From Nemertoderma westbladi (lineage: Eukaryota; Xenacoelomorpha; Nemertodermatida; Nemertodermatidae), in NCBI GenBank assembly GCA_032718475.1, contig JAUCBJ010008252.1, positions 1-51,527 of the forward strand: 51,527 bases of DNA, read 5' to 3'. The notes beneath the pieces were generated by a model. It saw nothing but the letters and a program-made list of their open reading frames with translations. It was not told where the DNA came from and searched no databases. The translations under genes were made by a program, and so were the position numbers. Below, piece after piece: positions 22,501-37,500 of this stretch (the first letter of the stretch is position 1; each line of letters begins with the position of its first letter).

Positions 22501-25500
22501 GTATATTAGGTCCTCTGCTTTTTGTATGCTATGTAAATGATATGATAAGTAGTATAGATCCCGATTTTAAACTCATTTTATATGCCGACGACAGTGCTCT
22601 TATTTTCTCTCATAAAGATCTTATCCATATTTCCCAAAAGTTAAGTGCAGTTCTAGAATCCTGTAATGAGTGGTTGGTTGATAATAAGCTATCCATTCAC
22701 TACGGTAAAACTGAAAGTATTTTGTTTGTATTTTGTTTTGTCTACAATGCATTTGACACAAGATAAATTAATTAACTCTACAATACATTTGACACAAGAT
22801 AAATAAATTAATTCTACAATGCATTTGACAGAAGATAAACTCTAGAATGCATTTGACACAAGATAAATAAATTAACTCTACAATACATTTGACACAAGAT
22901 AAATAAATTAGCTCTACAATGCATTTGATACAAGTTAAATTTGTTAACTCTACAAAGCATTTGACACAAGATAAATTAATGAACTCTACCATACCATGCA
23001 TTGGACACAAGATAAATTAATTAACTCTACAACGCATTTGACACAAGATAAATAAATTAACTCTACAATACATTTGACACAAGATAAATAAATTAATTCT
23101 ACAATGCATTTGACACAAGATAAATAAATTAATTCTACAATGCATTTGACACAAGATAAATAAATTAACTCTACAATGCATTTGACACAAGATAAATAAA
23201 TTAACTCTACAATGCATTTGACACAAGATAAATAAATTAATTCTACAATGCATTTGACACAAGATAAATAAATTAACTCTACAATGCATTTGACACAAGA
23301 TAAATAAATTAACTCTACAATACATTTGACACAAGATAAATAAATTAATTCTACAATGCATTTGACACAAGATAAATAAATTAACTCTACAATGCATTTG
23401 ACACAAGATAAATAAATTAACTCTACAATGCATTTGACACAAGATAAATAAATTAACTCTACAATACATTTGACACAAGATAAATAAATTAATTCTACAA
23501 TGCATTTGACAGAAGATAAACTCTACAATACATTTGACACAAGATAAATAAATTAACTCTACAATACATTTGACACAAGATAAATAAATTAACTCTACAA
23601 TACATTTGACACAAGATAAATAAATTAATTCTACAATGCATTTGACACAAGATAAATAAATTAACTCTACAATGCATTTGACACAAGATAAATAAATTAA
23701 CTCTACAATGCATTTGACACAAGATAAATAAATTAACTCTACAATACATTTGACACAATATAAATAAATTAATTCTACAATGCATTTGACAGAAGATAAA
23801 CTCTACAATACATTTGACACAAGATAAATAAATTAACTCTACAATGCATTTGATACAAGATAAATTAATGAACTCTACCATACCATGCATTGGACACAAG
23901 ATAAATTAATTAACTCTACAACGCATTTGACACAAGATAAATAAATTAACTCTACAATGCATTTGACACAAGATAAATAAATTAACTCTACAATACATTT
24001 GACACAAGATAAATAAATTAATTCTACAATGCATTTGACAGAAGATAAACTCTACAATACATTTGACACAAGATAAATAAATTAGCTCTACAATGCATTT
24101 GATACAAGTTAAATTTGTTAACTCTACAAAGCATTTGACACAAGATAAATTAATGAACTCTACCATACCATGCATTGGACACAAGATAAATTAATTAACT
24201 CTACAACGCATTTGACACAAGATAAATAAATTAACTCTACAATGCATTTGACACAAGATAAATAAATTAACTCTACAATGCATTTGACACAAGATAAATA
24301 AATTAACTCTACAATGCATTTGACAGAAGATAAACTCTTGAATGCATTTGACACAAGATAAATAAATTAACTCTACAATGCATGTGACACAAGATAAATA
24401 AATTAACTCTACAATACATTTGACACAAGATAAATAAATAAACTCTACAAATCATTTGACACAAGATAAATAAATTAACTCTACAATGCATTTGACACAA
24501 GATAAATAAATTAACTCTACAATACATTTGACACAAGATAAATAAATTAACTCTACAATGCATTTGACACAAGATAAATAAATTAACTCTACAATGCATT
24601 TGACACAGGATAAATTAATAAACTCTACAAATCATTTGACACAAGATAAATAAATTAACTCTACAATACATTTGACACAAGATAAATAAATTAACTCTAC
24701 AATACATTTGACACAAGATAAATAAATTAACTCTACAATGCATTTGACACAAGATAAATAAATTAACTCTACAATACATTTGACACAAGATAAATAAATT
24801 AACTCTACAATGCATTTGACACAAGATAAATAAATTAACTCTACAATACATTTGACACAAGATAAATAAATTAACTCTACAATACATTTGACACAAGATA
24901 AATAAATTAACTCTACAATGCATTTGACACAAGATAAATAAATTAACTCTACAATGCATTTGACACAAGATAAATAAATTAACTCTACAATACATTTGAC
25001 ACAAGATAAATAAATTAACTCTACAATACATTTGACACAGGATAAATTAATTAACTCTACAATACATTTGACATAAGATAAATAAATTAATTCTACAATG
25101 CATTTGACAGAAGATAAACTCTAGAATGCATTTGACACAAGATAAATAAATTAACTCTACAATACATTTGACACAAGATAAATAAATTAACTCTACAATA
25201 CATTTGACACAAGATAAATAAATTAACTCTACAATACATTTGACACAAGATAAATAAATTAACTCTACAATGCATTTGACACAAGATAAATAAATTAACT
25301 CTACAATACATTTGACACAAGATAAATAAATTAACTCTACAATGCATTTGACACAAGATAAATAAATTAACTCTACAATACATTTGCCCCTAAATAAATT
25401 AACTCTACAATACATTTGACACAAGATAAATAAATTAACTCTACAATACATTTGACACAAGATAAATAAATTAACTCTACAATACATTTGACACAAGATA

Positions 25501-28500
25501 AATAAATTAACTCTACAATACATTTGACACAAGATAAATAAATTAACTCTACAATACATTTGACACAAGATAAATAAATTAACTCTACAATGCATTTGAC
25601 ACAAGATAAATAAATTAACTCTACAATACATTTGACACAAGATAAATAAATTAACTCTACAATACATTTGCCCCTAAATAAATTAACTCTACAATACATT
25701 TGACACAAGATAAATAAATTAACTCTACAATACATTTGACACAAGATAAATAAATAAATTCTACAATGCATTTGATACAGGATAAATTAATTAACTCTAC
25801 AATGCATTTGACACAAGATAAATAAATTAACTCTACAATACATTTGACATAAGATAAATAAATTAATTCTACAATGCATTTGACAGAAGATAAACTCTAG
25901 AATGCATTTGACACAAGATAAATAAATTAACTCTACAATGCATTTAACACAAGATAAATAAATTAACTCTACAATACATTTGACACAAGATAAATAAATA
26001 AATTCTACAATGCATTTGATACAGGATAAATTAATTAACTCTACAATACATTTGACATAAGATAAATAAATTAATTCTACAATGCATTTGACAGAAGATA
26101 AACTCTAGAATGCATTTGACACAAGATAAATAAATTAACTCTACAATACATTTGCCCCTAAATAAATTAACTCTACAATACATTTGACACAAGATAAATA
26201 AATTAACTCTACAATACATTTGACACAAGATAAATAAATAAATTCTACAATGCATTTGATACAGGATAAATTAATTAACTCTACAATACATTTGACATAA
26301 GATAAATAAATTAATTCTACAATGCATTTGACAGAAGATAAACTCTAGAATGCATTTAACACAAGATAAATAAATTAACTCTACAATGCATTTGACACAA
26401 GATAAATAAATTAACTCTACAATACATTTGACACAAGATAAATAAATAAATTCTACAATGCATTTGATACAGGATAAATTAATTAACTCTACAATACATT
26501 TGACATAAGATAAATAAATTAATTCTACAATGCATTTGACAGAAGATAAACTCTAGAATGCATTTGACACAAGATAAATAAATTAACTCTACAATACATT
26601 TGCCCCTAAATAAATTAACTCTACAATACATTTGACACAAGATAAATAAATTAACTCTACAATACATTTGACACAAGATAAATAAATAAATTCTACAATG
26701 CATTTGATACAGGATAAATTAATTAACTCTACAATACATTTGACATAAGATAAATAAATTAATTCTACAATGCATTTGACAGAAGATAAACTCTAGAATG
26801 CATTTGACACAAGATAAATAAATTAACTCTACAATGCATTTGACACAAGATAAATAAATTAACTCTATAATACATTTGACACAAGATAAATAAATTAACT
26901 CTACAATGCATTTGACAGAAGATAAACTCTAGAATGCATTTGACACAAGATAAATAAATTAACTCTACAATGCATTTGACACAAGATAAATAAATTAACT
27001 CTACAATACATTTGACACAAGATAAATAAATTAACTCTACAATACATTTGACACAAGATAAATAAATAAATTCTACAATGCATTTGATACAAGTTAAATT
27101 AGTTAACTCTACAATGCATTTGACAGAAGATAAACTCTAGAATGCATTTGACACAAGATAAATAAATTAACTCTACAATGCATTTGATACAAGTTAAATT
27201 AGTTAACTCTACAAAGCATTTGACACAAGATAAATTAATGAACTCTACCATGCATTGGACACAAGATAAATTAATTAACTCTACAATACATTTGACACAA
27301 GATAAATAAATTAACTCTACAATGCATTTGACACAAGATAAATAAATTAGATCTAAAATACATTTGGCCAAAGATAAATTAATTAACTCTACAATGCATG
27401 TGACACAAGATAAATAAATAAACTCTACAATGCATTTGACACAAGATAAATAAATTAGATCTAAAATACATTTTGCCAAAGATAAATTAATTAACTCTAC
27501 AATGCATGTGATACAAGATAAATAAATTAACTCTACAATGCATTTGACACAAGATAAATTAATGAACTCTACCATGCATTGGACACAAGATAAATTAATT
27601 AACTCTACAATACATTTGACACAAGATAAATAAATTAACTCTACAATGCATTTGACACAAGATAAATAAATTAGATCTAAAATACATTTTGCCAAAGATA
27701 AATTAATTAACTCTACAATACATTTGACACAAGATAAATAAATTAACTCTTACAATACATTTGACACAAGATAAATAAATTAGATCTAAAATACATTTGG
27801 CCAAAGATAAATTAATTAACTCTACAATGCATGTGACACAAGATAAATAAATTAACTCTACAAAGCATTTGACACAAGATAAATTAATGAACTCTACCAT
27901 GCATTGGACACAAGATAAATTAATTAACTCTACAATACATTTGACACAAGATAAATAAATTATCTCTACAATGCATTTGACACAAGATAAATAAATTAGA
28001 TCTAAAATACATTTGACACAAGATAAATAAATTAATTCTACAATGCATTTGACAGAAGATAAACTCTAGAATGCATTTGACACAAGATAAATTAATTAAC
28101 TCTACAATACATTTGACACAAGATAAATAAATTAACTCTACAATGCATTTGACACAAGATAAATTAATTAACTCTACAATACATTTGACACAAGATAAAT
28201 AAATTAACTCTACAATGCATTTGACACAAGATAAATAAATTAGATCTAAAATACATTTTGCCAAAGATAAATTAATTAACTCTACAATACATGTGACACA
28301 AGATAAATAAATTAACTCTACAAAGCATTTGACACAAGATAAATTAATGAACTCTACCATGCATTGGACACAAGATAAATTAATTAACTCTACAATACAT
28401 TTGACACAAGATAAATAAATTAACTCTACAACGCATTTGACACAAGATAAATAAATTAACTCTACAATACATTTGACACAAGATAAATAAATTAATTCTA

Positions 28501-31500
28501 CAATGCATTTGACAGAAGATAAACTCTAGAATGCATTTGACACAAGATAAATAAATTAACTCTACAATACATTTGACACAAGATAAATAAATTAACTCTA
28601 CAATGCATTTGATACAAGTTAAATTAGTTAACTCTACAATGCATTTGACAGAAGATAAACTCTAGAATGCATTTGACACAAGATAAATTAATGAACTCTA
28701 CCATGCATTGGACACAAGATAAATTAATTAACTCTACAATGCATTTGACAGAAGATAAACTCTACAAAGCATTTGACACAAGATAAATAAATTAACTCTA
28801 CAATGCATTTGATACAAGTTAAATTAGTTAACTCTACAATGCATTTGACAGAAGATAAACTCTAGAATGCATTTGACACAAGATAAATTAATGAACTCTA
28901 CCATGCATTGGACACAAGATAAATTAATTAACTCTACAATGCATTTGACAGAAGATAAACTCTACAATGCATTTGATACAAGTTAAATTAGTTAACTCTA
29001 CAATGCATTTGACAGAAGATAAACTCTAGAATGCATTGGACACAAGATAAATTAATTAACTCTACAATGCATGTGACACAAGATAAATAAATTAACTCTA
29101 CAATACATTTGACAGAAGATAAACTCTACAAAGCATTTGATACAAGTTAAATTAGTTAACTCTACAATGCATTTGATACAAGTTAAATTAGTTAACTCTA
29201 CAATGCATTTGACAGAAGATAAACTCTAGAATGCATTGGACACAAGATAAATTAATTAACTCTACAATGCATGTGACACAAGATAAATAAATTAACTCTA
29301 CAATGCATTTGACAGAAGATAAACTCTAGAATGCATTTGACACAAGATAAATTAATGAACTCTACCATGCATTGGACACAAGATAAATTAATTAACTCTA
29401 CAATGCATTTGACAGAAGATAAACTCTACAAAGCATTTGATACAAGTTAAATTAGTTAACTCTACAATGCATTTGATACAAGTTAAATTAGTTAACTCTA
29501 CAATGCATTTGATACAAGTTAAATTAGTTAACTCTACAATGCATTTGATACAAGATAAGATCTACAATGCATTTGAATCTATGTTGGAAACGATAAGTTT
29601 CATTGACTCATTACCAAATCGATAACAATAAGGGCCGCTACTAAATGCCAGGCCAAGGCCATAGTGTTGGAATCGCTCATAGTAACCAATGGGGTCGCTG
29701 TGTGATAATAATCCTCGGTGCTTGTGTATTGGATCCATTCCTTCCATACCAGAGGAGGACAGGGGTCCTCACAACATTCATACTGACAAGCTTCATGCGA
29801 CACTTCGATTTCGTATTTCAGCCACTTTACAATTGCTAAAGCTCTGACCAAAAAATCTTCTTCGTATTCGGAATCAGCGCCAGGCAGAGCAACCTGGATA
29901 AAATATGTGCAGGCATCTTCGTTAAGGGGGACGCATTTGACATCGGTACCGTAGCAGAAGTTCTGAATATACTGTACGACGCCCTTGTCATTATGCTCTT
30001 GGGAATATCCAGCAGCGATGTAGGACACTCTTACACAAGTAGTGCAACCGCTGCTCGTGGCGTTGCGGTTGCGAAAGATCTCGTTACTCTTTGTAAACCT
30101 GGCTATTTTATCTTCATAGACTTTCTTTAAGATGTTTTTGTCAGAGGAAAGCGTCCAACTCAACCCGTCTGGACAAGTATAATTCGAAGTCACCAGTGTT
30201 GCATGGACAGATATTAATAGAGCGGATGTAACATACATTATTATAAATAATTAATAGTTAGAGATTATATAGCATAATAATTCTTAGTTAATCTTCAATA
30301 ATTATATTAGTAAAATCAGGATCATCGATGGTCACTGATACTAAAACATGAAATAAATAACCTGCCATCTGTGAGAGCGGCATTAAACCTGGCGTCAAGA
30401 GCAGTGACAAAAGAGCAGGTGATACAAGATCAGAGAACAGTAGACTAAAACCTAGGAAGATGACCCATTGGGTCCCATAGAATCAGATAGACAGGAAAAA
30501 GGCTGGAAATATCATAATATCAGAAATCGTCGTTAGTAAATTGATACAGAGACGGAGAAACAGACAAATAGATAGACAAACCCGACTTTGTGCTTTAAAA
30601 TATTTATAGACTAATGTAAAAATTATCACCGCATATCTATATAAAGTTTTTTCAAGCTTTATAAGAATGTAATATACACAAATATACACAATGTAAGAAC
30701 CGTTTTTATAAGAATGTAGTATTATACACAATGTAAGAACCGTTTTTATAAGAATGTAATATACACAATGTAAGAACCGTTTTTATAAGAATGTAGTATT
30801 ATACACAATGTAAGAGGTTGTACTGCAGTAATAAGGTAATGTGAATATTAGGTATCCCATTGCGAAACATAGAGAAGTACTAAATCGTTATAGATTTCTC
30901 TCAGCATAATTATATTGCAAGAAAGAATGTTTACTACAATAATAATTAGATGCTGTTTAATTTGAGTAGCAGGTTATTTGGCGCTGGTTCGAGTGGGAAT
31001 ATTAATGAGATCGAGTGGGGATATTAATGGGATCGAGTGGGGATATTAATGAGATCGAGTGGGGATATTAATGAGATCGAGTGGGGATATTAATGAGATC
31101 GAGTGGGGATATTAATGAGATCGAGTGGGGATATTAATGGGATCGAGTGGGGATATTAATGAGATCGAGTGGGGATATTAATGAGATCGAGTGGGGATAT
31201 TAATGAGATCGAGTGGGGATATTAATGAGATCGAGTATGGATATTAATGAGATCGAGTGGGGATATTAATGAGATCGAGTGGGGATATTAATGAGATCGA
31301 GTGGGGATATTAATGAGATCGAGTGGGGATATTAATGAGATGGAGTATGGATATTAATGAGATCGAGTGGGGATATTAATGAGATCGAGTGGGGATATTA
31401 ATGAGATGGAGTATGGATATTAATGAGATCGAGTGGGGATCTTAATGAGATCGAGTGGGGATATTAATGAGATCGAGTGGGGATATTAATGAGATCGAGT

Positions 31501-34500
31501 ATGGATATTAATGAGATCGAGTGGGGATATTAATGAGATCGAGTGGGGATATTAATGAGATCGAGTGGGGATATTAATGAGATCGAGTGGGGATATTAAA
31601 GAGATGGAGTGGGGATATTAATGAGATCGAGTGGGGATATTAATGAGATCGAGTGGGGATATAAATGAGATTGAGTGGTGAATTTAATGAGATCGAGTGG
31701 GGATATTAATGAGATGGAGTGGGGATATTAAAGAGATGGAGTGGGGATATTAATGAGATCGAGTGGGGATATTAATGAGATCGAGTGGGGATATTAAAGA
31801 GATGGAGTGGGGATATTAATGAGATCGAGTGGGGATATTAATGAGATCGAGTGGGGATATTAATGAGATCGAGTGGGGATATTAATGAGATGGAGTGGGG
31901 ATATTAAAGATATCGAGTGGTGAATTTAATGAGATCGAGTGGGGATATTAATGAGATGGAGTGGCGATATTAATGAGATCGAGTGGGGATATTAATGAGA
32001 TCGAGTGGGGATATAAATGAGATTGAGTGGTGAATTTAATGAGATCGAGTGGGGATATTAATGAGATGGAGTGGGGATATTAAAGAGATGGAGTGGGGAT
32101 ATTAATGAGATCGAGTGGGGATATAAATGAGATTGAGTGGTGAATTTAATGAGATCGAGTGGGGATATTAATGAGATGGAGTGGGGATATTAAAGAGATG
32201 GAGTGGGGATATTAATGAGATCGAGTGGGGATATTAATGAGATCGAGTGGGGATATTAATGAGATCGAGTGGGGATATTAATGAGATGGAGTATGGATAT
32301 TAATGAGATCGAGTGGGGATATTAATGAGATCGAGTGGGGATATTAATGAGATGGAGTATGGATATTAATGAGATCGAGTGGGGATCTTAATGAGATCGA
32401 GTGGGGATATTAATGGGATCGAGTGGGGATATTAATGAGATCGAGTGGGGATATTAATGAGATCGAGTGGGGATATTAATGAGATCGAGTATGGATATTA
32501 ATGAGATCGAGTGGGGATATTAATGAGATCGAGTGGGGATATTAATGAGATCGAGTGGGGATATAAATGAGATTGAGTGGTGAATTTAATGAGATCGAGT
32601 GGGGATATTAATGAGATGGAGTGGGGATATTAAAGAGATGGAGTGGGGATATTAATGAGATCGAGTGGGGATATTAATGAGATCGAGTGGGGATATTAAT
32701 GAGATCGAGTGGGGATATTAATGAGATGGAGTATGGATATTAATGAGATCGAGTGGGGATATTAATGAGATCGAGTGGGGATATTAATGAGATGGAGTAT
32801 GGATATTAATGAGATCGAGTGGGGATCTTAATGAGATCGAGTGGGGATATTAATGGGATCGAGTGGGGATATTAATGAGATCGAGTGGGGATATTAATGA
32901 GATCGAGTGGGGATATTAATGAGATCGAGTATGGATATTAATGAGATCGAGTGGGGATATTAATGAGATCGAGTGGGGATATTAATGAGATCGAGTGGGG
33001 ATATTAATGAGATCGAGTGGGGATATTAATGAGATGGAGTATGGATATTAATGAGATCGAGTGGGGATATTAATGAGATCGAGTGGGGATATTAATGAGA
33101 TGGAGTATGGATATTAATGAGATCGAGTGGGGATCTTAATGAGATCGAGTGGGGATATTAATGAGATGGAGTTTGGATATTAATGAGATCGAGTGGGGAT
33201 CTTAATGAGATTGAGTGGTGAATTTAATGAGATCGAGTGGGGATATTAATGAGATGGAGTGGGGATATTAAAGAGATCGAGTGGGGATATTAATGAGATC
33301 GAGTGGGGATATAAATGAGATGGAGTATGGATATTAATGAGATCGAGTGGGGATCTTAATGAGATTGAGTGGTGAATTTAATGAGATCGAGTGGGGATAT
33401 TAATGAGATGGAGTGGGGATATTAAAGAGATGGAGTGGGGATATTAATGAGATCGAGTGGGGATATTAATGAGATGGAGTATGGATATTAATGAGATCGA
33501 GTGGGGATCTTAATGAGATTGAGTGGGGATATTAATGAGATGGAGTTGGGATATTAATGAGATCGAGTGGGGATATAAATGAGATTGAGTGGTGAATTTA
33601 ATGAGATCGAGTGGGGATATTAATGAGATGGAGTGGGGATATTAAAGAGATGGAGTGGGGATATTAATGAGATCGAGTGGGGATATTAATGAGATCGAGT
33701 GGGGATATTAAAGAGATGGAGTGGGGATATTAATGAGATCGAGTGGGGATATTAATGAGATCGAGTGGGGATATTAATGAGATCGAGTGGGGATATTAAT
33801 GAGATGGAGTGGGGATATTAATGAGATGGAGTGGGGATATTAAAGAGATGGAGTGGTGATATTAATGAGATCGAGTGGGGATATTAATGAGATGGAGTGG
33901 GGATATTAAAGATATCGAGTGGTGAATTTAATGAGATCGAGTGGGGATATTAATGAGATGGAGTATGGATATTAATGAGATCGAGTGGGGATATTAATGA
34001 GATCGAGTGGGGATATTAAAGAGATGGAGTGGGGATATTAATGAGATCGAGTGGGGATATTAATGAGATCGAGTGGGGATATTAATGAGATCGAGTGGGG
34101 ATATTAATGAGATGGAGTGGGGATATTAATGAGATCGAGTGGGGATATTAATGAGATCGAGTGGGGATATTAATGAGATCGAGTGGGGATATTAATGAGA
34201 TCGAGTGGGGATATTAATGAGATCGAGTGGGGATATTAATGAGATCGAGTGGGGATATTAATGGGATCGAGTGGGGATATTAATGAGATCGAGTGGGGAT
34301 ATTAATGAGATCGAGTGGGGATATTAATGAGATCGAGTGGGGATATTAATGAGATCGAGTGGGGATATTAATGAGATCGAGTGGTGATTTTAATGAGATG
34401 GAGTGGGGATATTAATGAGATCGAGTGGGGATATTAATGAGATCGAGTGGGGATATTAATGAGATCGAGTGGGGATATTAATGAGATCGAGTGGTGATTT

Positions 34501-37500
34501 TAATGAGATGGAGTGGTGATATTAATGAGATGGAGTGGGGATATTAATGAGATCGAGTGGGGATATTAATGAGATGGAGTGGGGATATTAATGAGATCGA
34601 GTGGGGATATTAATGAGATGGAGTGGGGATATTAATGAGATCGAGTGGGGATATTAATGAGATGGAGTGGGGATATTAATGAGATCGAGTGGGGATATTA
34701 AAGAGATGGAGTGGGGATATTAATGAGATCGAGTGGGGATATTAATGAGATCGAGTGGGGATATAAATGAGATTGAGTGGTGAATTTAATGAGATCGAGT
34801 GGGGATATTAATGAGATGGAGTGGGGATATTAAAGAGATGGAGTGGGGATATTAATGAGATCGAGTGGGGATATTAATGAGATCGAGTGGGGATATTAAA
34901 GAGATGGAGTGGGGATATTAATGAGATCGAGTGGGGATATTAATGAGATCGAGTGGGGATATTAATGAGATCGAGTGGGGATATTAATGAGATGGAGTGG
35001 GGATATTAAAGATATCGAGTGGTGAATTTAATGAGATCGAGTGGGGATATTAATGAGATGGAGTGGCGATATTAAAGAGATGGAGTGGGGATATTAATGA
35101 GATCGAGTGGGGATATTAATGAGATCGAGTGGGGATATTAATGAGATCGAGTGGGGATATTAATGAGATCGAGTGGGGATATTAATGAGATCGAGTGGGG
35201 ATATTAATGAGATCGAGTGGGGATATTAATGGGATCGAGTGGGGATATTAATGAGATCGAGTGGGGATATTAATGAGATCGAGTGGGGATATTAATGAGA
35301 TCGAGTGGGGATATTAATGAGATCGAGTGGGGATATTAATGAGATCGAGTGGTGATTTTAATGAGATGGAGTGGGGATATTAATGAGATCGAGTGGGGAT
35401 ATTAATGAGATCGAGTGGGGATATTAATGAGATCGAGTGGGGATATTAATGAGATCGAGTGGTGATTTTAATGAGATGGAGTGGTGATATTAATGAGATG
35501 GAGTGGGGATATTAATGAGATCGAGTGGGGATATTAATGAGATGGAGTGGGGATATTAATGAGATCGAGTGGGGATATTAATGAGATGGAGTGGGGATAT
35601 TAATGAGATGGAGTGGGGATATTAATGAGATCGAGTGGGGATATTAATGAGATGGAGTGGGGATTTTAATGAGATCGAGTGGTGATTTTAATGAGATGGA
35701 GTGGGGATATTAATGAGATCGAGTGGGGATATTAATGAGATCGAGTGGGGATATTAATGAGATCGAGTGGGGATATTAATGAGATCGAGTGGGGATATTA
35801 ATGAGATCGAGTGGGGATATTAATGAGATCGAGTGGGGATATTAATGAGTTCGAGTGGGGATATTAATGAGATCGAGTGGGGATATTAATGAGATCGAGT
35901 GGGGATATTAATGAGATGGAGTGGGGATATTAATGGGATCGAGTTGGGATATTAATGAGATCGAGTGGGGATATTAATGAGATCGAGTGGGGATATTAAT
36001 GAGATCGAGTGGGGATATTAATGAGATCGAGTGGGGATATTAATGGGATCGAGTGGGGATATTAATGAGATCGAGTGGGGATATTAATGAGATCGAGTGG
36101 GGATATTAATGAGATCGAGTGGGGATATTAATGAGATCGAGTGGGGATATTAATGAGATCGAGTGGTGATTTTAATGAGATGGAGTGGGGATATTAATGA
36201 GATCGAGTGGGGATATTAATGAGATCGAGTGGGGATATTAATGAGATCGAGTGGGGATATTAATGAGATCGAGTGGTGATTTTAATGAGATGGAGTGGGG
36301 ATATTAATGAGATGGAGTGGGGATATTAATGAGATCGAGTGGGGATATTAATGAGATGGAGTGGGGATATTAATGAGATCGAGTGGGGATATTAATGAGA
36401 TGGAGTGGGGATATTAATGAGATGGAGTGGGGATATTAATGAGATCGAGTGGGGATATTAATGAGATGGAGTGGGGATATTAATGAGATCGAGTGGTGAT
36501 TTTAATGAGATGGAGTGGGGATATTAATGAGATCGAGTGGGGATATTAATGAGATCGAGTGGGGATATTAATGAGATCGAGTGGGGATATTAATGAGATC
36601 GAGTGGTGATTTTAATGAGATGGAGTGGGGATATTAAAGAGATGGAGTGGGGATATTAATGAGATCGAGTGGGGATATTAATGAGATCGAGTGGGGATAT
36701 TAATGAGATCGAGTGGGGATATTAATGAGATCGAGTGGTGATTTTAATGAGATGGAGTGGGGATATTAATGAGATCGAGTGGGGATATTAATGAGATGGA
36801 GTGGGGATATAAATGAGATGGAGTGGGGATATTAATGAGATCGAGTGGGGATATTAATGAGATTGAGTGGTGAATTTAATGAGATGGAGTGGGGATATTA
36901 AAGAGATCGAGTGGGGATATTAATGAGATCGAGTGGGGATATTAATGAGATGGAGTATGGATATTAATGAGATCGAGTGGGGATCTTAATGAGATTGAGT
37001 GGTGAATTTAATGAGATGGAGTGGGGTTATTAATGAGATGGAGTGGGGATATTAATGAGATCGAGTGGGGATATTAATGAGATGGAGTGGGGATATAAAT
37101 GAGATGGAGTGGGGATATTAATGAGATCGAGTGGGGATATTAATGAGATTGAGTGGTGAATTTAATGAGATGGAGTGGGGATATTAAAGAGATCGAGTGG
37201 GGATATTAATGAGATCGAGTGGGGATATTAATGAGATGGAGTATGGATATTAATGAGATCGAGTGGGGATCTTAATGAGATTGAGTGGTGAATTTAATGA
37301 GATGGAGTGGGGATATTAATGAGATGGAGTATGGATATTAATGAGATCGAGTGGGGATATTAATGAGATCGAGTGGGGATATTAATGAGATGGAGTGGGG
37401 ATATTAATGGGATCGAGTGGGGATATTAATGAGATCGAGTGGGGATAATAATGAGATCGAGTGGGGATATTAATGAGATCGAGTGGGGATATTAATGAGA

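Larger units (their letters stand above)
19985..22740 (+). mobile_element. CR1/L2-like LINE with 2A peptide, inserted in 36-bp array
   Basis: A plus-strand non-LTR retrotransposon, opposite to the host ALDH gene. In order it shows an N-terminal leader, a 2A-like peptide (20226-20273), a PHD-type zinc finger, an APE-type endonuclease and a reverse transcriptase. It is dead: there is a frameshift near 20330, stops at 21494-21496 and 22113-22115, and a frameshift near 21828. The RT stops at its TESILF motif, so the C-terminal part of ORF2 is missing. The last bases are TTTTG-rich. The sequence tctacaa occurs at both edges (19978-19984 and 22741-22747), consistent with a 7-base target duplication. 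The clade assignment is by eye from the RT. Confidence 0.85.

Noticed and set aside
22768-28360. Many minus-strand ORFs of 60-206 codons with a 12-residue repeat
   Set aside because: They are produced by the 36-bp unit, a multiple of three that lacks stops in two minus frames. Both frames are open equally, which argues against selection for a protein.
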